From CAMBRQ01 sp945870325 (lineage in GTDB: Bacteria > Bacillota > Clostridia > Lachnospirales > Lachnospiraceae), in assembly GCF_050313795.1 (NCBI RefSeq), contig NZ_JBNPMC010000010.1, positions 28,181 through 92,180 of the forward strand: a stretch of 64,000 nucleotides of DNA, given 5' to 3'. Under the pieces are notes generated by a model. It saw only the letters and a program-made list of their open reading frames with translations. It made no database searches and was not told the DNA's origin. Below, piece by piece: positions 1 to 7,102 of this stretch. Position 1 is the first letter of the stretch; every line of letters starts with the position of its first letter. A program made the translations under genes and the position numbers.

Positions 1-303
1 ACTCTTGTACTCGTTGTGCCCTTTCTCAATCAGCAATTTATTTGCAAGGTTTCGTCTATGTCCGCTTATAATTCTGTATTCCCCGTCTATTCTTGCTAAT
101 ACTGTCGGCTGCTGCTGTCCAACTGCTAAGAATGTGTCCGCTAATTCCTGTATGTTCTCCATGCTGTAAAAATTGCTTTTGCTCTCTTTTACGTCGTATG
201 GGTTTAGGTAAATTTCTGTATAGTTGTCCACTGTGCCTGCTCCTGCTGCCGTTCTGCTCTTTGCGTTCATAATATCCGTAAAGCTAAATTTGCCTGCTGC
301 CAT
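1..303 (-). CDS. parB: ParB-like partition protein, N-terminal part (runs off window)
   Basis: Read on the minus strand from an ATG at 301-303 this frame stays open to base 1, giving 101 residues of the N-terminal ParB/Srx domain. The diagnostic ParB box is visible as GEYRIISGHRR, preceded by a leader ending in ENIQELADTFLAVGQQQPT, the usual layout in which the CTP-binding ParB fold begins. ParB binds parS sites and, with ParA, segregates low-copy plasmids or phage-plasmids. The start lies one base beyond the parA stop codon, so the two are translationally coupled. The C-terminal DNA-binding and dimerisation parts are outside the window, so a shorter ParB-domain regulator cannot be excluded. 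Confidence 0.85.
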   Translation of the reverse strand, partial: MAAGKFSFTDIMNAKSRTAAGAGTVDNYTEIYLNPYDVKESKSNFYSMENIQELADTFLAVGQQQPTVLARIDGEYRIISGHRRNLANKLLIEKGHNEYKS

Positions 304-304
304 G

Positions 305-1105
305 TTATTTACCTCTCTTTCTCTCTAAGTACTCTGTTATAAAATTTTTGTAGTCCTGCGCAGCTCCGCAGCGTGGGCTATACTCATATACTGGCTTTCC
401 GAAAAATGTACTTTCTGCTGCCTTGTCTGTATATCTGATTTTTGCAAGCAGTTTTACCGGGCTTTTCTTCTCCAGCCATTCCAGCCCTGCTATATTCGTG
501 TCGTTATTCCTGTACATAGTCACAAGCGCGCCCAGTAATTTAATATCCGGCTTAATCCTCTTTGCCTCTTCTATCTGATCTGCTATAATGTCCAGCCCCT
601 CTAGCGCCCACTCGTCTATTTTCACTGGCACAATAACCTCGTCTGTAATCGCAAGCGCATTTACCACGTTTAATGCTATGTCCGGCGGATTGTCTATAAT
701 CATATAGTCGTATTTTCCCCATACGCTGCAATTCCCGTAATATTCCACTTGTGCTTCCAGCAACGCTTTATATCTCGTATGCTGTTCTATGGTCTGGTCT
801 TCCGTAATCTGGTATGTAGCTGCCAATAGTGACATATTCGCCGCTATAATATCTATACCGCCGTACCTTGTGTCTGTTCTCTGTATGATTTCTTCCGGCT
901 TCTGCCATTTCCCGCTTAACAATCGTGCAGCGGCACACATTCCGGCTTCTTCATAAACTCCAAGGGCTTTGCTTATATTCCCCTGCTTGTCATTATCAAG
1001 CACAAGCACTTTATAGCTCCGCTTGTCCAGTTCGTATGCCATGTTATAGGCTGTAAATGTTTTTCCTACTCCGCCTTTTAAATTTATTACGCTTATTACT
1101 TTCAT
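305..1105 (-). CDS. parA: ParA-family partition ATPase
   Basis: A 266-residue ParA/Soj/MinD-type P-loop ATPase. The deviant Walker A motif KGGVGKT is at residues 10-16, the switch I-like VLDNDKQGN follows near residue 36, and the Walker B-like MIIDNPP is near residue 135. ParA uses ATP-dependent DNA binding to position ParB-parS complexes. The gene sits directly upstream of parB in the same transcript. Together they imply that the element passes through a low-copy extrachromosomal state or needs active segregation. Length and motifs are complete; this is the canonical small, HTH-less type Ib-like ParA. Confidence 0.93.
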   Translation of the reverse strand: MKVISVINLKGGVGKTFTAYNMAYELDKRSYKVLVLDNDKQGNISKALGVYEEAGMCAAARLLSGKWQKPEEIIQRTDTRYGGIDIIAANMSLLAATYQITEDQTIEQHTRYKALLEAQVEYYGNCSVWGKYDYMIIDNPPDIALNVVNALAITDEVIVPVKIDEWALEGLDIIADQIEEAKRIKPDIKLLGALVTMYRNNDTNIAGLEWLEKKSPVKLLAKIRYTDKAAESTFFGKPVYEYSPRCGAAQDYKNFITEYLERKRGK

Positions 1106-1151
1106 GTTCTGCCTCTCTTTCTCTCCGTTGAGTCTGGCTTATCGTTAACTT

Positions 1152-1592
1152 TTATGCTAACGGCATCATTACGCCCTCTTCCAAATTTGGTGCAAACTCT
1201 CTTCCTGCATTTTTCAGTGTTCCCATGTCTAAATACTCCGTCAATGTCTGCGCTGCCTGCTGCCAGCCATAACGAACTACGGATAAATAGCCTTGCTTGT
1301 TAAGTTTTTTCTGCCATTCCTTTTGCTTTTCTGTCGGTTTATTGTTTCCCACTTTTAACTCTATGTACAGTCCATGGTAGCCGCCTCTCGCTACAGGTAA
1401 GCAAATATCCGGCACGCCAGCTTTAACGCCTTGCCTCTTAAGGTTTGCTGCTTCTCTTGCATTTCTTTTCCCGCCATTCGGTATGTGAAAAGCAAGCTCT
1501 AACTCTGGATATTTTTCTAACTGCCATTCTATCCAGTTAAATAGCGTTTCCTGTGCTCCGCTCTCGTAGTCTATTCTTACATTTCTTGCCAT
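1152..1592 (-). CDS. VRR-NUC domain nuclease
   Basis: A 146-residue protein with the VRR-NUC (PD-(D/E)XK superfamily) pattern: an early Glu near residue 13 in ESGAQETLFNWIEW, a GVKAGVPDICLPVARGG segment holding the PD motif, and GLYIELKVGNNKPT holding the ExK (ELK) motif. Standalone VRR-NUC proteins are common in phage replication modules and are thought to cleave branched DNA or act in recombination; the exact substrate is unknown. It lies between parA and a small hypothetical gene in one minus-strand operon. All three catalytic acidic/Lys positions are present, so it should be active. Confidence 0.88.
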   Translation of the reverse strand: MARNVRIDYESGAQETLFNWIEWQLEKYPELELAFHIPNGGKRNAREAANLKRQGVKAGVPDICLPVARGGYHGLYIELKVGNNKPTEKQKEWQKKLNKQGYLSVVRYGWQQAAQTLTEYLDMGTLKNAGREFAPNLEEGVMMPLA

Positions 1593-1877
1593 TTACTCTG
1601 CCCTTTCTGTTTTGTAATATTTTCCTTGGCACTCATATACTGCATACTTTATGCCCTTGCGCTCTGCGGTTCCCATATACCTTACGTTTTCCTTGTTTCG
1701 TCTCATTCTTCGGATTTCCCACTTTTCCACATTTCGCGCTTTTCTCTCTGCTTTTGTGCACGCTTTCTGCCTTATTGCCCACATTCCGCCATGTGCCATG
1801 TTTAAACTTGGTGACGCAATCCCCAGCACTCTATACAAAAAGTTTTTGTAATAAATCCCGTCTCTTGCTTTATACAT
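1593..1877 (-). CDS. Small basic hypothetical protein
   Basis: A 94-residue basic protein of unknown function. The chosen ATG (1875-1877) overlaps the stop codon of the preceding 44-residue gene as TGATG, suggesting translational coupling; a GTG one codon earlier is an alternative. It contains a run of Lys/Arg-rich helix (KAERKARNVEKWEIRRMRR) and a Cys-containing C-terminus. No family recognised. Position inside the replication operon of the mobile element is the only context. Confidence 0.6.
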   Translation of the reverse strand: MYKARDGIYYKNFLYRVLGIASPSLNMAHGGMWAIRQKACTKAERKARNVEKWEIRRMRRNKENVRYMGTAERKGIKYAVYECQGKYYKTERAE

Positions 1878-2011
1878 CACTTTCCCCTTTCTTCTGCTTC
1901 CCGTTCTCTTATCTCGTCTGACTCTTTCGCCACCGCTGCTAGACTCACAATAATTACTCCTGCAATTTCGCCCAGTATAAACGCGATCAGCGCTATTACT
2001 GCAATCTTCAT
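1877..2011 (-). CDS. Small single-pass membrane protein, DUF3789-like
   Basis: A 44-residue reading frame with one hydrophobic helix (residues 2-27, KIAVIALIAFILGEIAGVII) followed by a charged tail containing KESDEIRE. The helix with GxxxG spacing plus a K-E-[SA]-D tail resembles the DUF3789 family of tiny membrane proteins that recur in Firmicute phages and conjugative elements; that assignment is from memory of the pattern. It is followed without a gap by the next gene (TGATG overlap). Function unknown. Confidence 0.6.
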   Translation of the reverse strand: MKIAVIALIAFILGEIAGVIIVSLAAVAKESDEIREREAEERGK

Positions 2012-2025
2012 TTTCTCACCCCTTT

Positions 2026-2784
2026 CTATTCGAGCTGTACCATGGTGTACTTGAAATACCCGTACCCGTAATACTCCGGGCTTGTAATCCCTTTTTCAGT
2101 TCTCTTTTTGTCTATGTAATAGCCTTTCTTAGCTTTAGGCTCGCACCTGTACCAGCTCCTATGTGTTACGATCTCGTATACTGGCTCTGGCTTTGCTAAA
2201 TTCTTGCTTGCTGCCCAGCGTTTCCCTTGCAGCCGCTCTTCCTTGTCGTCTTTCAAATGTGCATCTGAATATTTTATAAAATATGCTGCTAAATCTGCGT
2301 ACTGTCCTGTATCATCCAGCGGAAACACCTTTACTCTGTTGTGCCCCTCGTAAGCCTTATACCATGCTTGCTGCAATACCTTAACGTCTATATGGTTTAC
2401 TACTAAGTGGTGGTGCCTCGCTCCCCTCTTCCCAATCTCCATAACGTGTATGTATTTGAACTCTAGCCCCTGCTTTTTGTAGAGTTTCCGGCACTCTCTT
2501 AGAAAAACCTGTATGTCTTTCTTCATTTCGTCTTTTGCTCTATCGGGTTTCCCTTTTTCTCGTATATAGTCAAGCACTACATGGTAATCACCAAATCCAA
2601 AATTATTATTTATTAAAAGTCGTAATTTTCTTTCTGCCTGTCTTGTATTTATTTTTTTCTGCTGCTCTTTTGTTGGCTTTACTTTATCTGATCTACTCCC
2701 GCCCTTTTTGTTGTACCGGGACGTGTAGTAATATTCTACCTCTACTGTCTTTCCTGCCTTGGTTATCCTTTTGACATACGGCAT
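2026..2784 (-). CDS. rep: HUH endonuclease / rolling-circle replication initiator-like protein
   Basis: A 252-residue replication protein with the hallmarks of an HUH nuclease: motif 2 ARHHHLVVNH near residue 122 supplies the metal-binding histidines, and motif 3 AAYFIKYS near residue 168 supplies the candidate nucleophilic Tyr with a downstream Lys. The rest matches the Rep ORF2/G2P style found in filamentous and other phages and RCR plasmids. It would nick the element's origin and start rolling-circle replication. The start ATG at 2782-2784 has a good AGGGGAAG ribosome site. Upstream lies an antisense RNA candidate, and parA/parB lie downstream. Not a relaxase by length or context, though HUH mobilisation proteins are related. 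Confidence 0.8.
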   Translation of the reverse strand: MPYVKRITKAGKTVEVEYYYTSRYNKKGGSRSDKVKPTKEQQKKINTRQAERKLRLLINNNFGFGDYHVVLDYIREKGKPDRAKDEMKKDIQVFLRECRKLYKKQGLEFKYIHVMEIGKRGARHHHLVVNHIDVKVLQQAWYKAYEGHNRVKVFPLDDTGQYADLAAYFIKYSDAHLKDDKEERLQGKRWAASKNLAKPEPVYEIVTHRSWYRCEPKAKKGYYIDKKRTEKGITSPEYYGYGYFKYTMVQLE

Positions 2785-2867
2785 AATATCTTCCCCTATT
2801 CTTCTGTTCCTGTCGGTAAGTTAATACTTTTATCAAGTCTCAACACGCGCCTTTCTTCGCGTTACCA

Positions 2868-2896
2868 TTGACTGTAGCTATGCCATGCCGTATAAT
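2868..2896 (+). promoter_or_regulatory. Near-consensus sigma-A promoter for an antisense RNA
   Basis: TTGACT (2868-2873) and TATAAT (2891-2896) are separated by exactly 17 bases on the plus strand, opposite to every gene of the element. The only thing it can transcribe before a strong terminator at 2928-2962 is a RNA of about 60 nt. Confidence 0.75.
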
Positions 2897-2902
2897 TATC
2901 TT

Positions 2903-2962
2903 GTGTTTAATAATGGCTGTATAGCTTAGCCCCTACGGTTCCTTGGACTGTAGGGGCTTTTT
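2903..2962 (+). ncRNA. Candidate countertranscribed RNA over the rep leader
   Basis: Predicted transcript from the promoter at 2868-2896 to the T-run at 2958-2962, about 60 nt. Its 3' half is a strong hairpin (arms AGCCCCTAC at 2928-2936 and GTAGGGGCT at 2950-2958, 13-base loop) followed by TTTTT. It is complementary to the untranslated region between the upstream 51-residue gene and the rep start. Antisense RNAs at this position control Rep synthesis and copy number in many rolling-circle plasmids (pT181, pMV158 families); that role here is inferred from layout only. Confidence 0.6.
2928..2962 (+). terminator. Intrinsic terminator of the antisense RNA
   Basis: Nine-base-pair GC-rich stem AGCCCCTAC/GTAGGGGCT with a 13-base loop, followed by a T-run on the plus strand only. 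The minus strand lacks a T-run, so operon transcription towards rep is not terminated here. Confidence 0.8.
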
Positions 2963-2974
2963 CTATGTCTCTTT

Positions 2975-3130
2975 TCATTTTCTTTCTTTTGCAGCTCTGA
3001 AAGCCGTCTCCAATTCTCTATCCTGCTGTGCCGCCTTAATCTTGTGCTGCATGAGTAGCGCACTTGCTGTAGCGACTCTTTTCGTTTTCTGTTTCTGCTG
3101 GCGCTGTATCTGCCTCTGTAATTTTCTCAT
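2975..3130 (-). CDS. Small highly basic protein
   Basis: A 51-residue frame (ATG at 3128-3130, stop at 2975-2977) rich in Gln, Lys and Arg, beginning MRKLQRQIQRQQKQKTKR and continuing as an amphipathic helix (AAQQDRELETAFRAAKERK). It sits 9 bases after the tandem OB-fold gene with AGAGGG as ribosome site. The composition suggests a nucleic-acid-binding or coiled-coil accessory factor of the replication module; no family recognised. Confidence 0.5.
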   Translation of the reverse strand: MRKLQRQIQRQQKQKTKRVATASALLMQHKIKAAQQDRELETAFRAAKERK

Positions 3131-3139
3131 GCTTTCCCT

Positions 3140-3742
3140 CTATTCTTCGATTTCGTAAGCTGATACCTCATAGCACTTACGCGTTTCTTTTGTTCCGTCC
3201 GGCAGCGTTTTAATATACTCCCGGCTCTGTAATCTTCCCTTTATGGCTATTTCGTCGCCCTCTACCATATTTGCCGCTACTTTCGCATAACGCCCCCAGC
3301 TAATACATGGGATGAAGCATTTTACTGGCTTCTTAATACAATCCACCTTAATAAACATATCTGTAATATGTTTTCCGTAAGGTGTCTCCCGGTATGTAAT
3401 GCCCTGCCCTAAACTTCCTATAAGCCTTACTTCGTTTTCGTATTCCCAGTTTTCCCCCTCGATCGGGCGCACTTCCTCGGCAAGCACGTAAACCAGCACT
3501 TTGCCCGTCTGTCCGTTTTTGTAAGTCTGCATAGCTCCTACTATAACTACCGCTTCCCCTACTCTTAACGCCTCTCTTACTGTCTCGGTTTCTGCCAGTA
3601 CTATAGCTTCGTCTTTTGCTCCGCTTTTCCGTTCGGTTTCTACCAGCAGCCTTTCCCCCTTAAATCTCATTCCATTAACTGTTTCTACGTATTCTTCGCT
3701 CTTTAGTACTCCTATTAACGCTACTACGTTGTCTCTTTCCAT
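3140..3742 (-). CDS. Tandem OB-fold single-stranded DNA-binding protein
   Basis: A 200-residue protein made of two OB-fold-like halves. The first (residues 4-95) begins NVVALIGVLKSEEYVETVNG and the second (104-200) begins NEVRLIGSLGQGITYRETPYG; both follow the SSB/PriB pattern (N-x-V-x-L-x-G-x-L). The C-terminal half contains VKCFIPCISWGRYAKVAANM and GDEIAIKGRLQSRE, the usual SSB core strands. It lacks the acidic SSB C-terminal tail apart from YEIEE. It probably coats single strands made by rolling-circle or theta replication of the element. It lies in one operon with rep, VRR-NUC and parAB. Confidence 0.75.
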   Translation of the reverse strand: MERDNVVALIGVLKSEEYVETVNGMRFKGERLLVETERKSGAKDEAIVLAETETVREALRVGEAVVIVGAMQTYKNGQTGKVLVYVLAEEVRPIEGENWEYENEVRLIGSLGQGITYRETPYGKHITDMFIKVDCIKKPVKCFIPCISWGRYAKVAANMVEGDEIAIKGRLQSREYIKTLPDGTKETRKCYEVSAYEIEE

Positions 3743-3802
3743 GTCTTCTTTTACCCTTTCTTTGCTTACGAGCGCCCCATGCGTGCGGCGCTCATTTTTA
3801 TA

Positions 3803-4426
3803 TTATTTTGCAATGACACAAGCCGGGGCGCAGCGATAATCGCTGTTCGCGTTGTTGCCGTAGACGTAGCCGCTCGAGTACACAAACCACGTAATGGAAC
3901 CGCTGCCGCGATTCGCACTACGAGTCCAATACCAATCTCCGTAACCGTCCTCATTCTGCTTACACATATTTGCCCGGTCGTCGTAAAATGCGTAACGTTC
4001 GTCTATTTCTGTCATTTCTTCTACGGAAAGTAAAAAGAAAATATCTGCCGTTTTCTCCCGGTCGTCATTCTTTTTAAGTGCTGCTGCCAGCAGTTCTCTA
4101 AATCCTGCCTCAAAACCGTTAATAAACTCCTGCTTTGCAAACTTTTCTCTGATCGTGGACTTTTCCCACTTATTGCGCCCTGCTTCGTCAAATGGCATTT
4201 CCGGCAAAAGTAACTTGTGCATTTGTAGTGTAATGCTGTGCTTCTGATCGCCTATCAGCTCTTCCTTGTCAAAGTCCAGAACGTCGAAAACTACAGCCCC
4301 TAAATCTTTGTGCTGTACTGTGATCTGGTCGCCCACCTTTAAAAGTTCCTTTGCTTTTCCGATTTCCAGTGCCTCTCCTACCTGTTTCCAAGTTAACCGC
4401 TCTGTTACTCTTTTTCTTACTTCCAT
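3803..4426 (-). CDS. DUF6273 / C-type-lectin-like domain protein
   Basis: A 207-residue protein. I chose the ATG at 4424-4426 (MEVRKRV) because AAGGAGT lies 8 bases upstream; a longer frame to 4498 has no such site and overlaps the upstream small gene. The N-terminal half is a conserved element protein (LTWKQVGEALEIGKA). The C-terminal half carries the DUF6273 signature: STIREKF, FFLLSVEEMTEI, DWYWTRSA and a final CAPACVIAK, a fold related to formylglycine-generating and C-type lectin proteins. The last 45 codons are markedly G+C-rich and AAC-rich compared with the neighbourhood, as in variable regions diversified by retroelements. No reverse transcriptase lies in the window. Likely a ligand-binding accessory or variable protein. 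Confidence 0.7.
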   Translation of the reverse strand: MEVRKRVTERLTWKQVGEALEIGKAKELLKVGDQITVQHKDLGAVVFDVLDFDKEELIGDQKHSITLQMHKLLLPEMPFDEAGRNKWEKSTIREKFAKQEFINGFEAGFRELLAAALKKNDDREKTADIFFLLSVEEMTEIDERYAFYDDRANMCKQNEDGYGDWYWTRSANRGSGSITWFVYSSGYVYGNNANSDYRCAPACVIAK

Positions 4427-4443
4427 GTCTTCTACTCCTTTTC

Positions 4444-4581
4444 TTATAATCTCCGCACTATGTATATAAGCGCTTCCATAATAGTTACCATGTGCCACAT
4501 TTTAAAGCTGTTGCTTTCCTGCACGTCATTCTTTGCCGCTCTCAACTTTCCAAGCAGCTTTCCTTTATTATCTTTTTCCAT
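4444..4581 (-). CDS. Small hypothetical protein
   Basis: A 45-residue frame starting ATG at 4579-4581, preceded by AGAGAGG at a suitable distance and ending 17 bases before the next start. The sequence is Lys-rich at the N-terminus (MEKDNKGKLLGKLRAAK) and hydrophobic near the end (MVTIMEALIYIVRRL). It overlaps the out-of-frame N-terminal extension of the DUF6273 frame, which supports the shorter start for that gene. No family recognised. Confidence 0.5.
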   Translation of the reverse strand: MEKDNKGKLLGKLRAAKNDVQESNSFKMWHMVTIMEALIYIVRRL

Positions 4582-4591
4582 ATTTGCCTCT

Positions 4592-4879
4592 CTAAATAAG
4601 AATGGTGTAATATGGTGTCATTTGCAGATCGTTAAAACTGTATTCCGGCAGCTTGTCCGGCTCTAACGGTTGCATAAGCCCCAACTCCTGCCAGCGTTTA
4701 TGCCGGATTTCCGGCACTGCCCTAAATTCCTTTACGTCTTTGCCTTTATAGGCTTCGTACGTTAGCGTATGATCTGCGGATAATGTGGCTACGTACCCGG
4801 TAAAAACTTCTTTTCCGTCTTCAATAATGCGTAGCCTGTCTGAATTTTTTATAACTTTAAGAAAGTCCTCAACTGTCAT
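4592..4879 (-). CDS. Hypothetical element protein
   Basis: A 95-residue protein starting MTVEDFLKVIKNSDRLRII. The longer frame to 4942 would lie inside the preceding gene, which stops at 4899, so the ATG at 4877-4879 is preferred. The middle reads IIEDGKEVFTGYVATL, a beta-rich stretch often seen in small phage proteins. No catalytic motif or known family seen. It is part of the minus-strand early operon. Confidence 0.6.
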   Translation of the reverse strand: MTVEDFLKVIKNSDRLRIIEDGKEVFTGYVATLSADHTLTYEAYKGKDVKEFRAVPEIRHKRWQELGLMQPLEPDKLPEYSFNDLQMTPYYTILI

Positions 4880-4898
4880 TAGCCGCCACTTCTTTCTC

Positions 4899-5228
4899 TT
4901 ACTCTTTTGGCATTTCGTATAATCTTGGTATAGCTGCTGCAAAAGGCGGCATAGGTGTACTGCCTTTTAAATATCCCATACTGCCTGCTGCGTAAAGGTA
5001 TTCCCCGCACTTTTTCTGTATCTCGTCCAGCACTTCTAAGCATCTTTCTTTTGTTGGGTACTCTGCCAGCTCTTCTAAGCAGCCGTCTGAAATGCAAATT
5101 ATATGGCGTATTTCTCCCTCTTTCCCTCGCTTGCTAACTGTCCGTTCTCTGTACTCTATGGCATTAAATAAAATGCCGAAAACATACAGTTTTTCTCTGT
5201 TCTGGCTGCGGATATAAACGTTACTCAT
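4899..5228 (-). CDS. Conserved phage-type hypothetical protein
   Basis: A 109-residue protein (MSNVYIRSQNREKLYVFG...) of the kind repeatedly found in Firmicute phage and ICE early regions. It shows a strand-rich N-terminus, a regulatory-looking helix (KERCLEVLDEIQKKCGEY) and a C-terminal MPPFAAAIPRLYEMPKE. Its start overlaps the end of the upstream membrane protein gene by 8 bases, indicating coupling. Function unknown. Confidence 0.65.
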   Translation of the reverse strand: MSNVYIRSQNREKLYVFGILFNAIEYRERTVSKRGKEGEIRHIICISDGCLEELAEYPTKERCLEVLDEIQKKCGEYLYAAGSMGYLKGSTPMPPFAAAIPRLYEMPKE

Positions 5229-5619
5229 TTTTCTTTACCTCACTTTCTTCGGTGTAGGCAGGTTCTCCATGCTGGCACTCGCCTACCAACCAACCGTTAA
5301 GCTCTATTTCTATCTGGTGTCCGTCTGTTCCGTCGTTTATTATGTTGATTTTTCCAAAATACCCATATACCGCGCCGTCCGGCGTATATATCGTTATGCT
5401 GCCCTCTGTTTTCGGCTCTGTCATTTCAATAGATAACGGCTTTTCCTGCTGCCCCGCTGCCGCTAATTCCTCGTCCGTCCGGGGCGGCTGCGCCTGCGTC
5501 CTGCACCAAATAAGCAGTAGTAAAGCTACAATGCTTACCGCTATAATTACCGCAATATGCACTAATGCTTTGATAAGCTTGTTTTCTCTGCGCCGCTGGT
5601 TTTTTGTCGTTCTTTTCAT
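5221..5619 (-). CDS. Membrane-anchored hypothetical protein
   Basis: A 132-residue protein: basic cytoplasmic N-terminus (MKRTTKNQRRRENK), one transmembrane helix at about residues 18-38 (ALVHIAVIIAVSIVALLLLI), then an extracellular segment containing EGSITIYTPDGAVYGYFG and ending in an acidic tail. It overlaps both neighbours by a few bases (ATGA-type junction with the upstream gene at 5616-5619). Possibly a surface or exclusion factor of the element; no family recognised. Confidence 0.65.
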   Translation of the reverse strand: MKRTTKNQRRRENKLIKALVHIAVIIAVSIVALLLLIWCRTQAQPPRTDEELAAAGQQEKPLSIEMTEPKTEGSITIYTPDGAVYGYFGKINIINDGTDGHQIEIELNGWLVGECQHGEPAYTEESEVKKNE

Positions 5620-5966
5620 ACGCTTAATCTTTTCCTTTCCTCTTCCCAGTCAAAAGAACTACATGCAATACAGCGCTTGCATTTTTCTATTGGCTCGTCG
5701 TCTTTTTCATTTGAAAACCCCAAGCACTCCCCAGTCTTTTCTATTGGTGGGTGTCCGTATCTCTTTATTAAGCTACACTGTCTTTTTCTTTGTTCTATCC
5801 TGCATTTCTTGCAAACAATTCTTTTGCCCGTTGTGCATCCCTTTTTCCGCGCATAATAAGCAGCCCATGATCTACTCACTCCCTGCCCTGCGCTTCGCCA
5901 ACCTATTACGTGCTCTCCGCAAACGTCGCAATATACATCTGTCTCTACTTCTCTATATATTGCCAT
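5616..5966 (-). CDS. Cys-rich, probably zinc-binding protein
   Basis: A 116-residue protein with several paired cysteines (YCDVCGEHV, VCKKCRIEQ, CKRCIACSS), a pattern expected of small zinc-ribbon or treble-clef proteins. The start MAIYREVETDVYCDVC is chosen because GAGGAAG lies just upstream; the longer frame is inside the preceding glycosylase gene. It overlaps that gene's 3' end by 14 bases and the next gene's start by 4. Function unknown, possibly nucleic acid binding. Confidence 0.6.
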   Translation of the reverse strand: MAIYREVETDVYCDVCGEHVIGWRSAGQGVSRSWAAYYARKKGCTTGKRIVCKKCRIEQRKRQCSLIKRYGHPPIEKTGECLGFSNEKDDEPIEKCKRCIACSSFDWEEERKRLSV

Positions 5967-6801
5967 ATTCTTCCTCGCTTTCCGGCAAGCCAAACCGCCG
6001 CACGTATGCAAATAAGTATTGCTGCACAATTCCAGCACATTCGGGGTATCTGCTTTGTATATATCCGCCGCCTAAATACGCCTCTATCTTTTTAACCCAT
6101 GTGTCTACCGGGTAACTTTCCAGCTTATGCAATCCGAAAAGGCATATACACTCTGCTACCTTTTCGCCCACTCCAAAAATATTAGTAAGTACCAGCTTTG
6201 CTGTATCGTGATCTGCTGCCCGTAGTCGCTCAATATCCACCGCTTTGCAGGCAGCTATTTTAGCTGCATTTATAATCTGCTTGTCCCTATACCCGAATCC
6301 CAGCCGCCGCAGTTCTTCTGGCTTCACTTGCGCCAGCTGCTCCGCTGTTGGAAATGTTCTGTACTCTGTGCCGTTTTCTGCCGTTCGCAGACTGCCGTAC
6401 TCATTGCAAAGGCGCTCTATTAGCAGTGTTACTCTGTCTATGTTAAGGTTTTGGGCTGTAAGGAATGTTATAAGCATTTCCCATGTCTGCTGCCGCAGTA
6501 TTCTTATACCGCTGCCTGCTTTAGAAGCTGCTTTTATTAGTCCCTTATCGTTTTCGGCTGTGCTTAAGAACCCGGCATAGTTTGTGCCCATGTCGAAGTA
6601 GTCATGCCAATAATTTGTAAACTCCTGCTCGCTACAATAAAAATTAAAGGTATACTCTCCTATTTGTTCCACTTCCAAATAAAGCCCGTTTGCAACTATG
6701 CTGTATTTATTCCCGGCTTTGTCCAACTTCTGCCACCTAAAACACTGCCCGCTTTCTGCGATCTGCTTTAAATCCAAATTATTTTTGCCTACTGTAATCA
6801 T
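5953..6801 (-). CDS. ogg: OGG1-type 8-oxoguanine DNA glycosylase
   Basis: A 282-residue protein with the three-part OGG1 layout: N-terminal beta domain starting LKQIAESGQCFRWQKL (the conserved SGQxFRW), then the helical HhH-GPD domain. The helix-hairpin-helix IFGVGEKVAECI contains the catalytic Lys, and the strictly conserved Asp is in YPVDTWVKK. It removes oxidised guanine (8-oxoG) from DNA and cleaves the strand by beta-elimination. OGG1-type enzymes are frequent in clostridial chromosomes; here one is carried inside the element's early operon between small hypothetical genes, so it is cargo or a replication-protection gene. Confidence 0.9.
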   Translation of the reverse strand: MITVGKNNLDLKQIAESGQCFRWQKLDKAGNKYSIVANGLYLEVEQIGEYTFNFYCSEQEFTNYWHDYFDMGTNYAGFLSTAENDKGLIKAASKAGSGIRILRQQTWEMLITFLTAQNLNIDRVTLLIERLCNEYGSLRTAENGTEYRTFPTAEQLAQVKPEELRRLGFGYRDKQIINAAKIAACKAVDIERLRAADHDTAKLVLTNIFGVGEKVAECICLFGLHKLESYPVDTWVKKIEAYLGGGYIQSRYPECAGIVQQYLFAYVRRFGLPESEEEYGNI

Positions 6802-6805
6802 TTCC

Positions 6806-7102
6806 TTAATCCTCTCTTTGGTTTTCCCAATAGTATTTATTTACTATTAGCATTTCTTTACTGAAAATCAGTATTAAACCCATGGGCACTGTTAATAGCG
6901 CTATTGTCGCGTCCCCGTCCAGCAAGGGTATTACCAACGCGGTAAAAATCAGCATTGCTACGCCATGCAGCTTTTGCTTTATGTAATACTGGCGGCGGGC
7001 TTTCTTTTCCTGCTGCTTCCTGCGTTTTTTTCTTACACTTTCCATAGCATCTGCATAGCCCTGCTGGTATGCGTCTTCTAAATTGGTGCAAATTACTCTC
7101 AT
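6806..7102 (-). CDS. Small membrane protein with basic coiled N-terminus
   Basis: A 98-residue protein starting MRVICTNLEDAYQQGYADA, with a Gly-Tyr-Ala repeat-like segment common in phage early proteins, a strongly basic stretch (RKKRRKQQEKKARRQ) and two predicted transmembrane helices (about residues 50-66 and 71-85). The ATG at 7100-7102 has AGAGAGG upstream; the longer frame to 7228 has no ribosome site. It ends 4 bases before the glycosylase start. Function unknown. Confidence 0.6.
   Translation of the reverse strand: MRVICTNLEDAYQQGYADAMESVRKKRRKQQEKKARRQYYIKQKLHGVAMLIFTALVIPLLDGDATIALLTVPMGLILIFSKEMLIVNKYYWENQRED

Larger units (their letters stand above)
2785..2974. other. Replication leader region of the element
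   Basis: 190 bases between rep and the upstream small gene, holding the antisense RNA promoter, transcript and terminator. A nick site (double-strand origin) could also lie here but no known nick motif is recognised. Confidence 0.4.

Noticed and set aside
1553..1921. Plus-strand open frames over the element (for example 122 residues at 1553-1921)
   Set aside because: They mirror minus-strand genes, are rich in Cys/Phe/Leu and lack ribosome sites.
3803..3945. Calling a diversity-generating retroelement
   Set aside because: No reverse transcriptase or template repeat in the window; kept only as a hypothesis.
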